DNA of 64,000 nucleotides from positions 1,860,001 to 1,924,000 of the forward strand of contig NZ_SMZK01000001.1 in assembly GCF_005938085.1 (NCBI RefSeq). Direction: 5' to 3'. This document shows, in pieces, positions 14,946 through 23,506 of this stretch (the first letter of the stretch is position 1; each line of letters opens with the position of its first letter). The translations under genes and the position numbers were made by a program. A model generated the notes under the pieces. It saw only the letters and a list, made by a program, of their open reading frames with translations, searched no databases and was not told the DNA's origin. This DNA comes from Haloterrigena sp. H1 (GTDB taxonomy: Archaea; Halobacteriota; Halobacteria; Halobacteriales; Natrialbaceae).

Positions 14946-16424
14946 GGAGAATCAAGGAGAAAGCCCCACCCTTCAGGGCGGGGATGAATCCGACACTTTC
15001 CTTCACAAACCACCATTCGATGGCACGGCAGGATATTCCACGCTGCGTAATCCATACCTTCAAGTAGGTTTTTCTACATAGGTTACGTATGGCGGAACAG
15101 GTCGTCACCCGCACCTACACTGCTTCCATCAGGAATCAGCCACAGGTGCAAGACGGCCTTGAGTCGCTCGGGTTCGCCGCCAGTAAACTCTGGAACGTCG
15201 GACGGTGGACAATCAGTCGTGTCTGGGATGAAATCAACTACATCCCTGAACATGATGAATTAACCGCGTACCTCAAGTCGCACGAGCGCTATGATGACCT
15301 GCATTCTCAGTCAAGTCAGCGAGTCCTTCAAGAACTCGCTGAAGCGTTCAACGGCTGGTACGGCAAACGACGTAACGAAGACCAACGGGCGAATCCGCCC
15401 GGCTACCGTAAACACGGCGACGACCACCCACGAAGCACGGTCACGTTCAAGCAGAAAGGTTTCAAACTCGATACTCAGTACAACCGCGTCCGACTCTCCA
15501 AAGGCTCGAACCTCAAAGAGTATTGGTCGGACTTCGTTCTCTGCGAGTACCAGACGCGGCCCGACGTTGACCTCTCTACCGTCGAGAGCGTCCAACAAGT
15601 TCGGGCGGTCTGGACTGGTGAGGAGTGGGAACTACACTTCGTGTGCAAAGTCGAAATCGAAGTGGCTGCCGCGCCCGGAGAGAAGACTGTGGGTGTTGAT
15701 CTCGGGATCAACAACTTCGCCGCACTCGCCTACGAGGATGGTCACAGCGAACTGTACCCGCTGAACTGCTTGAAACAGGACGACTACTACTTCAGCAAGC
15801 GTCTCGCTCGCTGTGACGATTCTGACTCAGAGCAGGCCACGCGGTTGAACCAGAAGAAATCGGCTCGCCGAACCCACTACTTCCACACACTCTCGAAACA
15901 CATCGTCCAACGATGTGTGGACGAAGAAGTTGGAACTATTGTGGTGGGCGACCTTTCCGGTATCCGTGAGGACGAGGAGAACGGCGAGTCGAAGAACTGG
16001 GGGAAACATGGCAACCTCGACTTGCACTCGTGGGCGTTCGACCGGTTCACTGACCTACTCGAATACAAGGCCGAGATGGAAGGCATCTCGGTTGAGGAGG
16101 TATCCGAGCGGGATACGTCGAAGTCGTGTTCGTGTTGTGGACGCAAACGCGACTCAAACCGTGTTGAACGTGGGTTGTACGTATGCGACGAATGCGGTAT
16201 GGTGGCGAACGCTGATGTGAACGGTGCTGAGAACATTCGACAGAAAGTATCTCCGAGTCCCGCCACGGATGGCGGTGATAGGAGTAACGGCTGGTTGGCA
16301 CAGCCATCGACGTACCTGTTTGACAAGGAAGCTGGTGCGTTCGAACCTCAAGAACAGGTCACGTCGTAAACCACAATATCCCAACGCGGGAATCCTCGCC
16401 CTTCAGGGCGGGGAGGATGTCAAG
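14946..16424 (+). mobile_element. IS200/IS605-group element carrying tnpB only (IS1341 type)
   Basis: Both ends carry a similar hairpin, with the shared core CCCTTCAGGGCGGGGA: GCCCCACCCTTCAGGGCGGGG at 14963-14983 on the left and the second near 16393-16416, followed by AGGATGTCAAG. There are no terminal inverted repeats and no target duplication, as expected for this group. The left flank ends in ATTAC, resembling the TTAC target of IS608-like elements; I place the left edge there by inference. The only gene is tnpB, with no tnpA, so the element would need a transposase supplied in trans. It interrupts an amino-acid permease. Confidence 0.85.
15089..16369 (+). CDS. tnpB: TnpB family RNA-guided endonuclease-like protein
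   Basis: A 426-residue TnpB, the family ancestral to Cas12, in which a RuvC-like nuclease cuts DNA guided by an RNA from the element's right end. The N-terminal part binds RNA/DNA. The first RuvC Asp is D204 in VGVDLGINNF. The zinc ribbon is CSCCGRK (C347/C350) with VCDECG (C366/C369), and the last Asp is D376 in NADVNGAENI. At the usual RuvC-II Glu position the sequence is IVVGDLSGI (G287), so the canonical Glu is absent. E325 in LLEYKAE is a candidate replacement. It starts ATG with a mobile-element leader and reads in the element's orientation. Confidence 0.93.
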   Translation: MAEQVVTRTYTASIRNQPQVQDGLESLGFAASKLWNVGRWTISRVWDEINYIPEHDELTAYLKSHERYDDLHSQSSQRVLQELAEAFNGWYGKRRNEDQRANPPGYRKHGDDHPRSTVTFKQKGFKLDTQYNRVRLSKGSNLKEYWSDFVLCEYQTRPDVDLSTVESVQQVRAVWTGEEWELHFVCKVEIEVAAAPGEKTVGVDLGINNFAALAYEDGHSELYPLNCLKQDDYYFSKRLARCDDSDSEQATRLNQKKSARRTHYFHTLSKHIVQRCVDEEVGTIVVGDLSGIREDEENGESKNWGKHGNLDLHSWAFDRFTDLLEYKAEMEGISVEEVSERDTSKSCSCCGRKRDSNRVERGLYVCDECGMVANADVNGAENIRQKVSPSPATDGGDRSNGWLAQPSTYLFDKEAGAFEPQEQVTS

Positions 16425-16630
16425 CTGGTAACTCAGGCTGTCATAGAAGAGTTCACACGACCGACGTATAGAGATCTCTATTAAGAGTACCACCAGTTTT
16501 AGACACTGTTTCCATACTCGACCTTCGGGACTCCATGGCATACTTCACGCTCCAGGTATTTCAGCGGGATTCTCATGGAGTCACCCTCAGGACACCCACA
16601 GCTATCATACTGGCAGCGAATGCCCGTCGT
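16425..16630. other. Scar region right of the tnpB element
   Basis: About 200 bases between the element and the MBL hydrolase start. I find no continuation of the interrupted permease here and no other gene. An open frame reaches upstream of the MBL gene start but its extra residues do not look like family sequence. Confidence 0.5.
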
Positions 16631-17314
16631 ATGCACGCCGAAGACGATGCTGGCCTGCACGCACTGCCGATCACGGTCGCGTACGGCGAGCGAGAACTGA
16701 CCGTCACACCTGCAATCGTCGAGACCGACCGCGGGCTCGTCCTCTGTGACGTCGGTCCACAGGGAGCCGTCGACGGCCTCGAGACCCACCTGGGAAGCCT
16801 GGGCTACGACCTCGAGGACATCTGGCTGGTAGTCCTCACTCACCACGACGGGGATCATGCCGGTGGGCTGTCAGAACTGAACGAACGCGTCGATACAGTC
16901 GTCGCGACCCACCACGCGGAAGCGCCGTACGTCGCCGGCGAGCGCGAGCCGATCAAGGGCGACGGCGACCGCTACCCGCCCGTCGCCGTCGACATCGAAC
17001 TGGTCGACGGGGTTCGGATTCCGACGGTCGCCGGCCCCATGGAAGTCGTCGCGACACCTGGCCACGCGCCGGGGCATCTCTCGCTGTACCTCCCCGACGG
17101 AAACCTGCTCGTCGCGGGGGACACACTCGTCGCGGACGGAGCTGAACCACTTGCCGGCCCGAAACCGCAGTTTACGCCCGACATGGACCGCGCGATCGAG
17201 TCGGTCGGGAAGCTGGCTGACCTCGAAATCGACCACACGCTGTGCTATCACGGCGGCTACGTCCAAGCGGGAAGTGACAGGATTCGCGAGATTCACGAGC
17301 AGCTGCGCAAGTAA
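16631..17314 (+). CDS. MBL-fold metallo-hydrolase
   Basis: A 227-residue metallo-beta-lactamase-fold hydrolase. The metal motif is LTHHDGDHAGG (HxHxDH-like, here HHDGDH), followed by VATPGHAPGHLSLYL, VAGDTLVADG (metal-bridging Asp) and CYHGGY near the C terminus. The length and order match small cytosolic MBL hydrolases of broad thioester/lactone type; the substrate is unknown. I chose the ATG at 16631 (MHAEDDAGLHALPITV) because the first beta strand begins there. The longer frame from 16535 adds 32 unconvincing residues. Confidence 0.88.
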   Translation: MHAEDDAGLHALPITVAYGERELTVTPAIVETDRGLVLCDVGPQGAVDGLETHLGSLGYDLEDIWLVVLTHHDGDHAGGLSELNERVDTVVATHHAEAPYVAGEREPIKGDGDRYPPVAVDIELVDGVRIPTVAGPMEVVATPGHAPGHLSLYLPDGNLLVAGDTLVADGAEPLAGPKPQFTPDMDRAIESVGKLADLEIDHTLCYHGGYVQAGSDRIREIHEQLRK

Positions 17315-17424
17315 GCGCACGAACGAAACCGCGGTGCCGATCGATCCCAACGGAGGGCTACAGCCGCGGTCGACGACGGGACTGAAGCGGAATTCTCATC
17401 GGTGTCGACGACGAAAACGGGATA

Positions 17425-17868
17425 ATGCGACTCGAACTCCGCGTCTGTCAGCACTGTCTCGATGGCGATCACGGCAACGAGCGTCGCACGGCGCTTCTCA
17501 ACGACATGGTCAACTGCGCCGAACAGATCAAGGAACACAAGGACGTCCTCGACCTCGATGCGGTCCACATCCGCAAGGTCAGAGACGACGAACAGGGGAA
17601 ACCGGCGGCGCTGCCGGTCGTCTCGGCGACGATTCAGAACGATCAAATCGTGCTCAACGACACGCAACTCGTCGCGGAGGGCCAGGACGGAAACATGCTC
17701 GTCTACACCAACCCCGACGACGTGCTGACCGTCCTCGCGGGGAACCTAGACGAAATCAGCAAGGCCGTCACCGACGACGTAACCGTCGACCTCTCGTCGA
17801 TCGGCGCAGAGATCGTCTCGCAGGCCAACTTGGGTGCGAACCGCGGCGATCAAGAACAGAGCCAGTAA
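17425..17868 (+). CDS. Haloarchaeal conserved hypothetical protein with CxxC start
   Basis: A 147-residue acidic soluble protein of unknown function. The N terminus MRLELRVCQHCLDGDHGNERRTALLNDMVNCAEQIKEHKD has CxxC, a nearby DGDH and another Cys, which could bind zinc. The rest is a regular alpha/beta sequence (LPVVSATIQNDQIVLNDTQLVAEGQDGNMLVYTNPDDVLTVL). Codon use and composition match neighbours, so I regard it as a real gene. It stands alone between the MBL gene and the aEF-1beta pair. Confidence 0.75.
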   Translation: MRLELRVCQHCLDGDHGNERRTALLNDMVNCAEQIKEHKDVLDLDAVHIRKVRDDEQGKPAALPVVSATIQNDQIVLNDTQLVAEGQDGNMLVYTNPDDVLTVLAGNLDEISKAVTDDVTVDLSSIGAEIVSQANLGANRGDQEQSQ

Positions 17869-18016
17869 GCGCTCGGCGTTTCTTCGTCGTCCCAACTCAC
17901 GTTCTGGTGACGATCCGTCCAGTAGCGACAGCGAACGCTACTGGCGGACTACTACTGTCGGCTGCTGGCCGCGAGTGGCCCAGCGCCGAAACGGCTGAAA
18001 AACGGACGCTCGCCGT

Positions 18017-18283
18017 TTAGATACGGCCGACGTTCTCGACGCCGACGCTTTCGACGCCGTCGACCTCGGTGAAGTTCTCCTCGACGGTCTCCGTGCCGCC
18101 CGCACTGTCGGGGACGATCACGGTCGGGTACAGGGCAACGAGACCGAACGCGACTTCCTCACGTTCGACGCCGTTGATCTTTGCACCCTCGGGGAGGGTA
18201 CTCTCGAGGCGCTCCTGGAGCGCGTCGAGGTCGATTTCGGGGCTGTCCGGCATGACCTTGATTTTGGCAGCGACTTTTCCCAT
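18017..18283 (-). CDS. ef1b: Elongation factor 1-beta (aEF-1beta)
   Basis: An 88-residue guanine-nucleotide exchange factor for aEF-1alpha in translation elongation. [51 protein letters not shown] is the archaeal EF-1beta fold, ending [22 protein letters not shown]. The ATG at 18283 is the conserved family start. It follows the zinc-finger gene by 5 bases and is presumably co-transcribed with it. Confidence 0.95.
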   Translation of the reverse strand: MGKVAAKIKVMPDSPEIDLDALQERLESTLPEGAKINGVEREEVAFGLVALYPTVIVPDSAGGTETVEENFTEVDGVESVGVENVGRI

Positions 18284-18288
18284 GGTAG

Positions 18289-18468
18289 TTACGGGCCGGT
18301 GAAACCGCAGTCGGGACACTCATAGAGGTTGCTCTGCTTGCGACATTTGGCACAGCGGTAGATCTGCTGGCCGCAGTCGGGACATTTGAACGCAGCTGCG
18401 TTCGTGCCCGCGATGTTGAGCCCGCAAGAGACACAGGCACGTGCCTCTCGGTCGTCGGTCGTACTCAT
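18289..18468 (-). CDS. HVO_2753-type small zinc-finger protein
   Basis: A 59-residue protein with four CxxC knuckles: ACVSCG, FKCPDCG, YRCAKC and [11 protein letters not shown] (two zinc fingers). This is the HVO_2753 family, for which the Haloferax volcanii protein has been shown to be a zinc protein influencing swarming and biofilm formation. The molecular target is not known. A strong Shine-Dalgarno (GGGAGGTG) sits just before the ATG and a TATA box GTTAAAAACGG lies near 18492-18501, so its mRNA has a short leader. It heads the operon with aEF-1beta. Confidence 0.93.
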   Translation of the reverse strand: MSTTDDREARACVSCGLNIAGTNAAAFKCPDCGQQIYRCAKCRKQSNLYECPDCGFTGP

Positions 18469-18796
18469 ACACCTCCCTTCCCGCCCGCCGTTTTTAACGG
18501 TTGTCTTTCGACGGCTGCGCGAGCGAACCGAGCCGGGGACGATGATCACGCTTCCGAAACGGCGAGTGCCGGTCGCGTTTTCAGAGGGAGAAAAGACGGT
18601 GGCGGATACTTTATGCCCCAGTTGAAACATCGATGTGAGATCCGGTTGCTCGACGCCCAACCGGATCTCTGCCTCTGACATTTCATACTGCCGGACAGAC
18701 CGGCGTCGTCTTGACTGCTGTCCAGTAGTATCACTCGATCACCAAGTTTTTCGACAGTATCAACATTCAAAGTCGTGCCCGTCCTACGGCGAGTGA
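18469..18796. promoter_or_regulatory. Divergent promoter region with repeat copy B
   Basis: A 328-base gap between divergent genes. The minus-strand TATA box (GTTAAAAACGG, about 18492-18501) serves the zinc-finger/aEF-1beta unit. The right end (T-rich AAGTTTTTCG, about 18744-18753) probably serves nreA. The middle holds the 47-bp palindrome at 18685-18731. No gene seen. Confidence 0.5.
18685..18731. repeat. Palindromic intergenic element, family 1, copy B (47 bp)
   Basis: The ends ATACTGCCGGACAG and CTGTCCAGTAGTAT are imperfect inverted repeats. Bases 18699-18731 are an exact reverse complement of the first 33 bases of copy A (11576-11608), so this is a shortened form of the same element. 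It lies between divergent promoters. Confidence 0.75.
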
Positions 18797-20152
18797 ATGC
18801 GCCTCGACGACTACATCGAGGAGTTAGAGCCCGACGAGGAGGCAGAGCGTCGCCGCCTCGCCAAAGAGAAGTCCTACGCGATCACGGACCATTTAGCGGA
18901 CTTCGAGCGGCGGTTCGACGACGCCGTCAGTGGCGACACCCTCGTCGGCTCGACCGCACCCTCGATCTTCGTTGGGCGATCGAACTACCCTGATATTCCC
19001 GTCGGCGTGCTCTCGCCGGTCGGCGACGAAGATGCCGCCGCGGAGTACGTCACCGACGGCGACTGGTACCAGCAGGGGTATGCGATCGACGACGTGCTCC
19101 AGCGACGAACTGGACTGCTGAACTCGAGCAAGCGCGCCAACGTCGACTCGCCGTCGATCGCGAGCCGGCTGACGCCCTCGGTTCATGACACGTGGGACGG
19201 CTTCGTCGGCATCCAGCGCGAGGTCGCCATCGCCGACCGGCCGGTCGACCTCGAGATCGGCCTGGACGACACCCCCGATCTCGGCCTCGATGCTGGAACG
19301 GACGTCGCGACGCCGCGAGGCCCGCGTGCCAACGCGCGCAACGCCGAACTGCGCGAGAACCCCTACGTGCCTCGGCCGGTCAAGAAGACGCTCGAGGACG
19401 ACGACTGGCAGGCCGAAGGGGCGATGACCTACCTGTATCGGCGCGGCTTCGACGTCTACGACATCAACTCGATCCTCTCGGCGGGCGCACTCGGGCAGAC
19501 CGAGCAGCGCCGGCTCGTCCCGACGCGGTGGTCGATCACGGCCGTCGACGACACCGTCGGGAAGTACCTGCGTGGGCGTATCCGGAACGCACCCAGCGTC
19601 GACGAGGTGCAAGTCTGGGCCAACGAGTACATGGGCAACCGCTACTGGGTCGTGCTCGCACCCGGCACCTGGGAGTTCGAACTCGTCGAGATGAAAGCGC
19701 CAGGCAGCATCTGGAATCCGAACCCAAACGACGACGTCTGGCTCCAGAGCGCCAGCGAGGGCTACGAGGGGCGCTCGAGTTACGTCGAGGAGACCGCCGG
19801 TGCCTACTACGCCGCCCGGCTGGGGGTCTTAGAGTATCTCGAGTCGATCGGCCGGCAGGCGAAGTGTCTCGTCTTGCGTGAAGTGTCGGACGACTACTGG
19901 GCTCCCGTCGGCGTCTGGCAGGTTCGCGAGAGCGTTCGCAACGCCTTCGAGGGTGTTCCCGGGAGCGCCAGCGACCGGGGGCTCGGCGAGCGGGAATCGC
20001 TCGCCGGTGAGTACGGTGAAGCGGAGACGTTCCACGAGGCCGTCGCGGCGGTCGCGACACAACTCCCGGTCTCCTACGCGCGCCTGCAGCGCAAATCCGA
20101 ACTCGCAGCCGGATTACAGTCGAACCTGAACGCCTTCTCGAACCTGGAGTAA
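18797..20152 (+). CDS. nreA: DNA repair protein NreA
   Basis: A 451-residue archaeal Nre protein; family members are involved in resistance to DNA damage (mitomycin C in studied species) and can bind PCNA. Sequence landmarks are VGSTAPSIFVGRSNYPDIPVGVLSPV near residue 52, SSKRANVDSPSIASRLTPSVHD, EIGLDDTPDLGLD, and VPTRWSITAVDDTVGKYLRG. The C terminus LQSNLNAFSNLE gives Q441-x2-L444-x2-F447, a weak PCNA-interacting (PIP-like) box without the second aromatic. The length is normal. The start is the only ATG ahead of the conserved N terminus. Confidence 0.93.
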   Translation: MRLDDYIEELEPDEEAERRRLAKEKSYAITDHLADFERRFDDAVSGDTLVGSTAPSIFVGRSNYPDIPVGVLSPVGDEDAAAEYVTDGDWYQQGYAIDDVLQRRTGLLNSSKRANVDSPSIASRLTPSVHDTWDGFVGIQREVAIADRPVDLEIGLDDTPDLGLDAGTDVATPRGPRANARNAELRENPYVPRPVKKTLEDDDWQAEGAMTYLYRRGFDVYDINSILSAGALGQTEQRRLVPTRWSITAVDDTVGKYLRGRIRNAPSVDEVQVWANEYMGNRYWVVLAPGTWEFELVEMKAPGSIWNPNPNDDVWLQSASEGYEGRSSYVEETAGAYYAARLGVLEYLESIGRQAKCLVLREVSDDYWAPVGVWQVRESVRNAFEGVPGSASDRGLGERESLAGEYGEAETFHEAVAAVATQLPVSYARLQRKSELAAGLQSNLNAFSNLE

Positions 20153-20183
20153 GTCGGCCGAACGAGTCGACACGCCAGCTGAG

Positions 20184-21272
20184 TTACTGGTCGAGCTCCG
20201 TGAACGACGTCTCTCGCTCGCGATCGACGTCAGAACCGCCATCCACGTCCGCCGACGACGAGCGCTCGAGGCGATCGAAAACCGTTACGCTGGCTTTGAA
20301 CACCGCGAGCACGACAGGGCCGATGAACAGGCCGACGAGCCCGAAGAGGACGCCGCCGCCGACGACACCCACCAGCGCGAGTGCTGGATGGATCCCGGAG
20401 CCTCGATCGACCAGGAGTGCCCGGAGATAGGCGTCGACGACGGCGAGCACGGCGAGCCCGTATCCCAGCAGGACCACGCCGCCGAGCGGACCGCTCGAGA
20501 TCGCGTGGACGACGGTCACCGGCCCCCAGACGAGCCAGATCCCGACCGTGGGCACCACCGCCACGACCGACAGTGCGATCGTCAGCACGGTCGCGTGCGG
20601 AACGCCGAGCAGAACCAGCCCCAGCCCGCCGAGGAGTCCCTGTAACACGGCGACTACCAAATGACTGCGCAACACCGCCCAGACGACGCTGTGAATCTCC
20701 GCGACCAGCTCGTCGACGAGTCGACGTTCGAGCGGGGCGATCCGTCGGAGCCAATCGAGGGCCGCGGGACCGTCGACGAGCAGGAAGTAGAGAACGACGA
20801 CGAACACGAGCGTTCCGGCGACGACGTCGACGACGGTGGTCACGAAGCCGACGGTCTGGGCGACGGTGACATCGGTCGCCGTCCTGATCGTGTCCGCGAG
20901 TTCGCTCCAGAGCGCCGCCTCGAGCGTCGCGGCCGCCGGCGCGTCCAGTCCGAGCGTCGTCCGTGCGAACGTTCGTCCGGATGCAGCGATCGCGTCGGCA
21001 GACACGGTCTCGAGCACCGACGTAGCGGCCTCGAGAACGAGCACGGAGACGACCACCAGCGGGACGACACCGCCGGCGACGGCGAAGGCAGTGACCACGA
21101 CACCAGCAGGTCGCGTGCCGACGTGTGGGACCAGTCGCTCGTACGCCGGCCGGAGGGCGACCGCGAGCACGCAGGCGGCCAGCACGTACTCGACGAGCGG
21201 GAGGACGATCAGCGCAGCGAGCGCACCGAGGACACAGATCGGGAGGGCGACCACCGCGGACCGAGCGTCCAT
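20184..21272 (-). CDS. AI-2E family transporter
   Basis: A 362-residue integral membrane protein with the AI-2E (PerM/TqsA) layout. There are two to three N-terminal helices (VVALPICVLGALAALIVLPLVEY ...), a long soluble segment (about 90-170), then a helix cluster with VLQGLLGGLGLVLLGVPHATVLTIALSVVAVVPTVGIWLVWGP, the family's conserved re-entrant-like block. It ends in an acidic Asp/Ser-rich tail. Family members export autoinducer-2 or act as Na+(Li+)/H+ antiporters; which applies here is unknown. TATA-like CTTATGG lies at about 21294-21300. Confidence 0.88.
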   Translation of the reverse strand: MDARSAVVALPICVLGALAALIVLPLVEYVLAACVLAVALRPAYERLVPHVGTRPAGVVVTAFAVAGGVVPLVVVSVLVLEAATSVLETVSADAIAASGRTFARTTLGLDAPAAATLEAALWSELADTIRTATDVTVAQTVGFVTTVVDVVAGTLVFVVVLYFLLVDGPAALDWLRRIAPLERRLVDELVAEIHSVVWAVLRSHLVVAVLQGLLGGLGLVLLGVPHATVLTIALSVVAVVPTVGIWLVWGPVTVVHAISSGPLGGVVLLGYGLAVLAVVDAYLRALLVDRGSGIHPALALVGVVGGGVLFGLVGLFIGPVVLAVFKASVTVFDRLERSSSADVDGGSDVDRERETSFTELDQ

Positions 21273-21361
21273 ACGCCTGTCTCTCTCGAGAGTGCCATAA
21301 GTGTTGACTATCTATACTCTCTCTGCGATAGACAATACGGGCGACCGCGAGCACAGAACGG

Positions 21362-22057
21362 CTACAGCGGGACCGGCAGCCACTCGAGGAACCGAATCAC
21401 GAAGAGCGGATCGAACACCGGCTCGTGCAGGACGAGCCAGTCGAGCAAGATCAGCCCGCCGCCGTGAGCGACGACTGACGGGAGAATAGAGTCGGAGGCG
21501 TAATCGACGGCCCCGAACAGGACGTCCGTCGGGCCCGACAGCACGAACTCGATCGGTGGCTTCGACGTATGGTGGAGCATATAGACGAGGGGGCTGATGA
21601 ACACCGCGACGATGCCGATCTCCTTGACGCCGACACAGAGTAATCCGCGATAGTAGGTTTCGGCGGCGAGTGCGAGTATGAGGAGCTTGATCGCGTGTGG
21701 GACGAACGCTGCGGGCGTGGCAGCCGTCTCCCAGATCGGATAGTATGCACGGATCGTCGGCAACGTCGAGCCGACGAGGTAAAAGGGGAGGACGAACAGC
21801 GCGAGCAGGACGGTGTTTCGCACCGCGACGCGATCGACGTGCCACCCGATCCGGTTTCCGTGTGACAGGCCAAGCGCGAGCGGCCCGCCGATCAGGAGCA
21901 CGCCGTCGACGACGAGCCGGCGGTTCAACTCGCCGGGGACTAGGTACATCCACAGCAGCGAGAGCACGATACCGACGACGAGCGTCTTCTGGACCCAGGA
22001 CAGTCGGAGCCGATCCCGGAGCCAGCGGACGGCGTGTCGATCCGGCTCGGACGCCAC
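21362..22057 (-). CDS. CPBP/Abi-type intramembrane protease-like protein
   Basis: A 231-residue membrane protein with about six hydrophobic helices resembling the CPBP (CAAX protease and bacteriocin processing) family. The first active-site motif, usually EExxxR, reads AETYYRG, retaining one Glu and the Arg. LVYMLHH provides the second-motif His and VVAHGGGLILLD the third. The missing first Glu of the pair could mean reduced or altered activity. It follows the DUF5789-like gene with three intergenic bases, suggesting an operon. The substrate is unknown. Confidence 0.7.
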   Translation of the reverse strand: MASEPDRHAVRWLRDRLRLSWVQKTLVVGIVLSLLWMYLVPGELNRRLVVDGVLLIGGPLALGLSHGNRIGWHVDRVAVRNTVLLALFVLPFYLVGSTLPTIRAYYPIWETAATPAAFVPHAIKLLILALAAETYYRGLLCVGVKEIGIVAVFISPLVYMLHHTSKPPIEFVLSGPTDVLFGAVDYASDSILPSVVAHGGGLILLDWLVLHEPVFDPLFVIRFLEWLPVPL

Positions 22058-22060
22058 TGG

Positions 22061-22348
22061 TTACTCGTCGGCAGTTGGAATCGGGCCGGTCCCGATCACG
22101 TCCCGGACGTGAGCCTCGAACTCCTGATGGCGCTGGAAGTACGTCTCGTCGACGTCCGCGAGGACGGCCGACAGTTCGCGGGGTCCATCGGGGGTCCGGA
22201 TCACGGTCTCGCCCTCGAGGCGGTCGACTTCGCTTTTCTCCTTGGGCCAGGTCAGTCGCGAACTCACGCGAGCAAGCGGCGCACCCTCGACGGGCGTGTG
22301 GGTCCCGAGTGAGACAGCCGGCTCCGCGTCCTCGTCCTCGTCACTCAT
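22061..22348 (-). CDS. Haloarchaeal DUF5789-like small protein
   Basis: A 95-residue acidic soluble protein. MSDEDEDAEPAVSLGTHTPVEGAPLARVSSRLTWPKEKSEVDRLEG is followed by RTPDGPRELSAVLADVDETYFQRHQEFEAHVRDVI, a pattern I associate with the haloarchaeal DUF5789 family (assignment from memory). Its function is unknown. The ATG at 22348 has a TATA-like GTTTGAATC about 25-32 bases upstream. It lies three bases before the CPBP-like gene. Confidence 0.8.
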   Translation of the reverse strand: MSDEDEDAEPAVSLGTHTPVEGAPLARVSSRLTWPKEKSEVDRLEGETVIRTPDGPRELSAVLADVDETYFQRHQEFEAHVRDVIGTGPIPTADE

Positions 22349-22486
22349 GGGCGTCGGTTTGCGAGCGCGGTGATTCAAACTTTCGCTTCCATGGGTCTGG
22401 CCAGGGGCCCGAAACGGCCGGAACCTCTCCGGTAACCGAGGTGTGTCTGACGTATCGTTTTGTGGTGGGGCACCGAACGGCCGCGT

Positions 22487-23455
22487 ATGACAAGCCTGAC
22501 GGAGGTCTACGACGGGACTGCACCGGGGGTGACGAGCCGCCGGCTGTACGCGGGCACGGCGCTCGTGCTCCTCGGTGCGGTCCTGGCCGTCGTAGCCGTG
22601 CTCGTGGCGACGACCGACCTCTTCGGCGGGTACGTGGTCGCTCTTTCCGGAGACATCGCCCCCCAGTTCGCGACCGTCCGTATCGGGGGCGCTCTCGCCG
22701 GATTGAGTGTCCCAACCGCGCTCGTCGGCGTCTTCGTCGTCTTACCGGCCAGCCGTCGCGTACAGGCCGCCGCCGTGATCAGTGGCAGCCTCTGTCTGCT
22801 CGGCGTCGCACTCTTCTGGCACGCCTACCCAACCCACTGGCGTGGCTACGGCCAACAGCTCACGCTCGAGGTGTCCGTCGTCTACCTGCTCGGGCTTCTG
22901 ACGTCCGTGTGGAGTCTGTTCAGCGCCATCGCGACGTTCAAGCGGCGCAACGACCCTGGCGGGTCCCTCCAGATGAACGTCACCCGACACAACAAGACAG
23001 TCATCGAGGCCGACGACGAGGAGGTCTCGGAGGGCCTTGGCGGGATCGGATTCCTCGGCGGGACGCCCGACGGAGACGTCGAGACACAGACCAACGCGGA
23101 CGATACATCCGGAGCGGCGCTCTCGTACGACGAGCGCTCGAGTACGACCACGACAACGGGATCGGCGGCCGGCGGTACCGGTCAACGCGACCGACACGTC
23201 GGCGCGGCTACCAGCGACGGTGGCTCCGCGGCGTCGGATATCTCCTCACCGCTCGAGGGCGGCGACGGCCGCGACGCCGAGATCGTCGAGTCGACGCCCG
23301 ACCAGCCGGCAGAACCCACGGACCGCTACTGTGGGAACTGTGCGGACTTCGAATACGTCCGGTCCTCCGAAGGGATGGTCCCCTACTGTGCGCGCCACGA
23401 GACGGCTATGGACGACATGGACGCGTGTGAGGAATGGACGGCGAATCGGCGCTAA
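22487..23455 (+). CDS. Membrane protein with C-terminal zinc-ribbon-like tail
   Basis: A 322-residue haloarchaeal protein. Residues 1-155 hold four to five transmembrane segments (LYAGTALVLLGAVLAVVAVLV, then a GGALAGLSVPTALVGVFVVLP segment and further ones). A region of about 110 residues follows that is low-complexity and rich in Gly/Ser/Thr/Asp. The C-terminal domain has YCGNCADFEYVRSSEGMVPYCARHETAMDDMDACEEW, with four Cys and a His that could bind a metal cluster. I relate it to haloarchaeal DUF7139-type proteins from memory. No function is known. It is monocistronic. Confidence 0.8.
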   Translation: MTSLTEVYDGTAPGVTSRRLYAGTALVLLGAVLAVVAVLVATTDLFGGYVVALSGDIAPQFATVRIGGALAGLSVPTALVGVFVVLPASRRVQAAAVISGSLCLLGVALFWHAYPTHWRGYGQQLTLEVSVVYLLGLLTSVWSLFSAIATFKRRNDPGGSLQMNVTRHNKTVIEADDEEVSEGLGGIGFLGGTPDGDVETQTNADDTSGAALSYDERSSTTTTTGSAAGGTGQRDRHVGAATSDGGSAASDISSPLEGGDGRDAEIVESTPDQPAEPTDRYCGNCADFEYVRSSEGMVPYCARHETAMDDMDACEEWTANRR

Positions 23456-23506
23456 CGAATGTGCTGGGCGGTTCGGACGCGTTTCGTCTCGCAGTGACAG
23501 CAGGTA

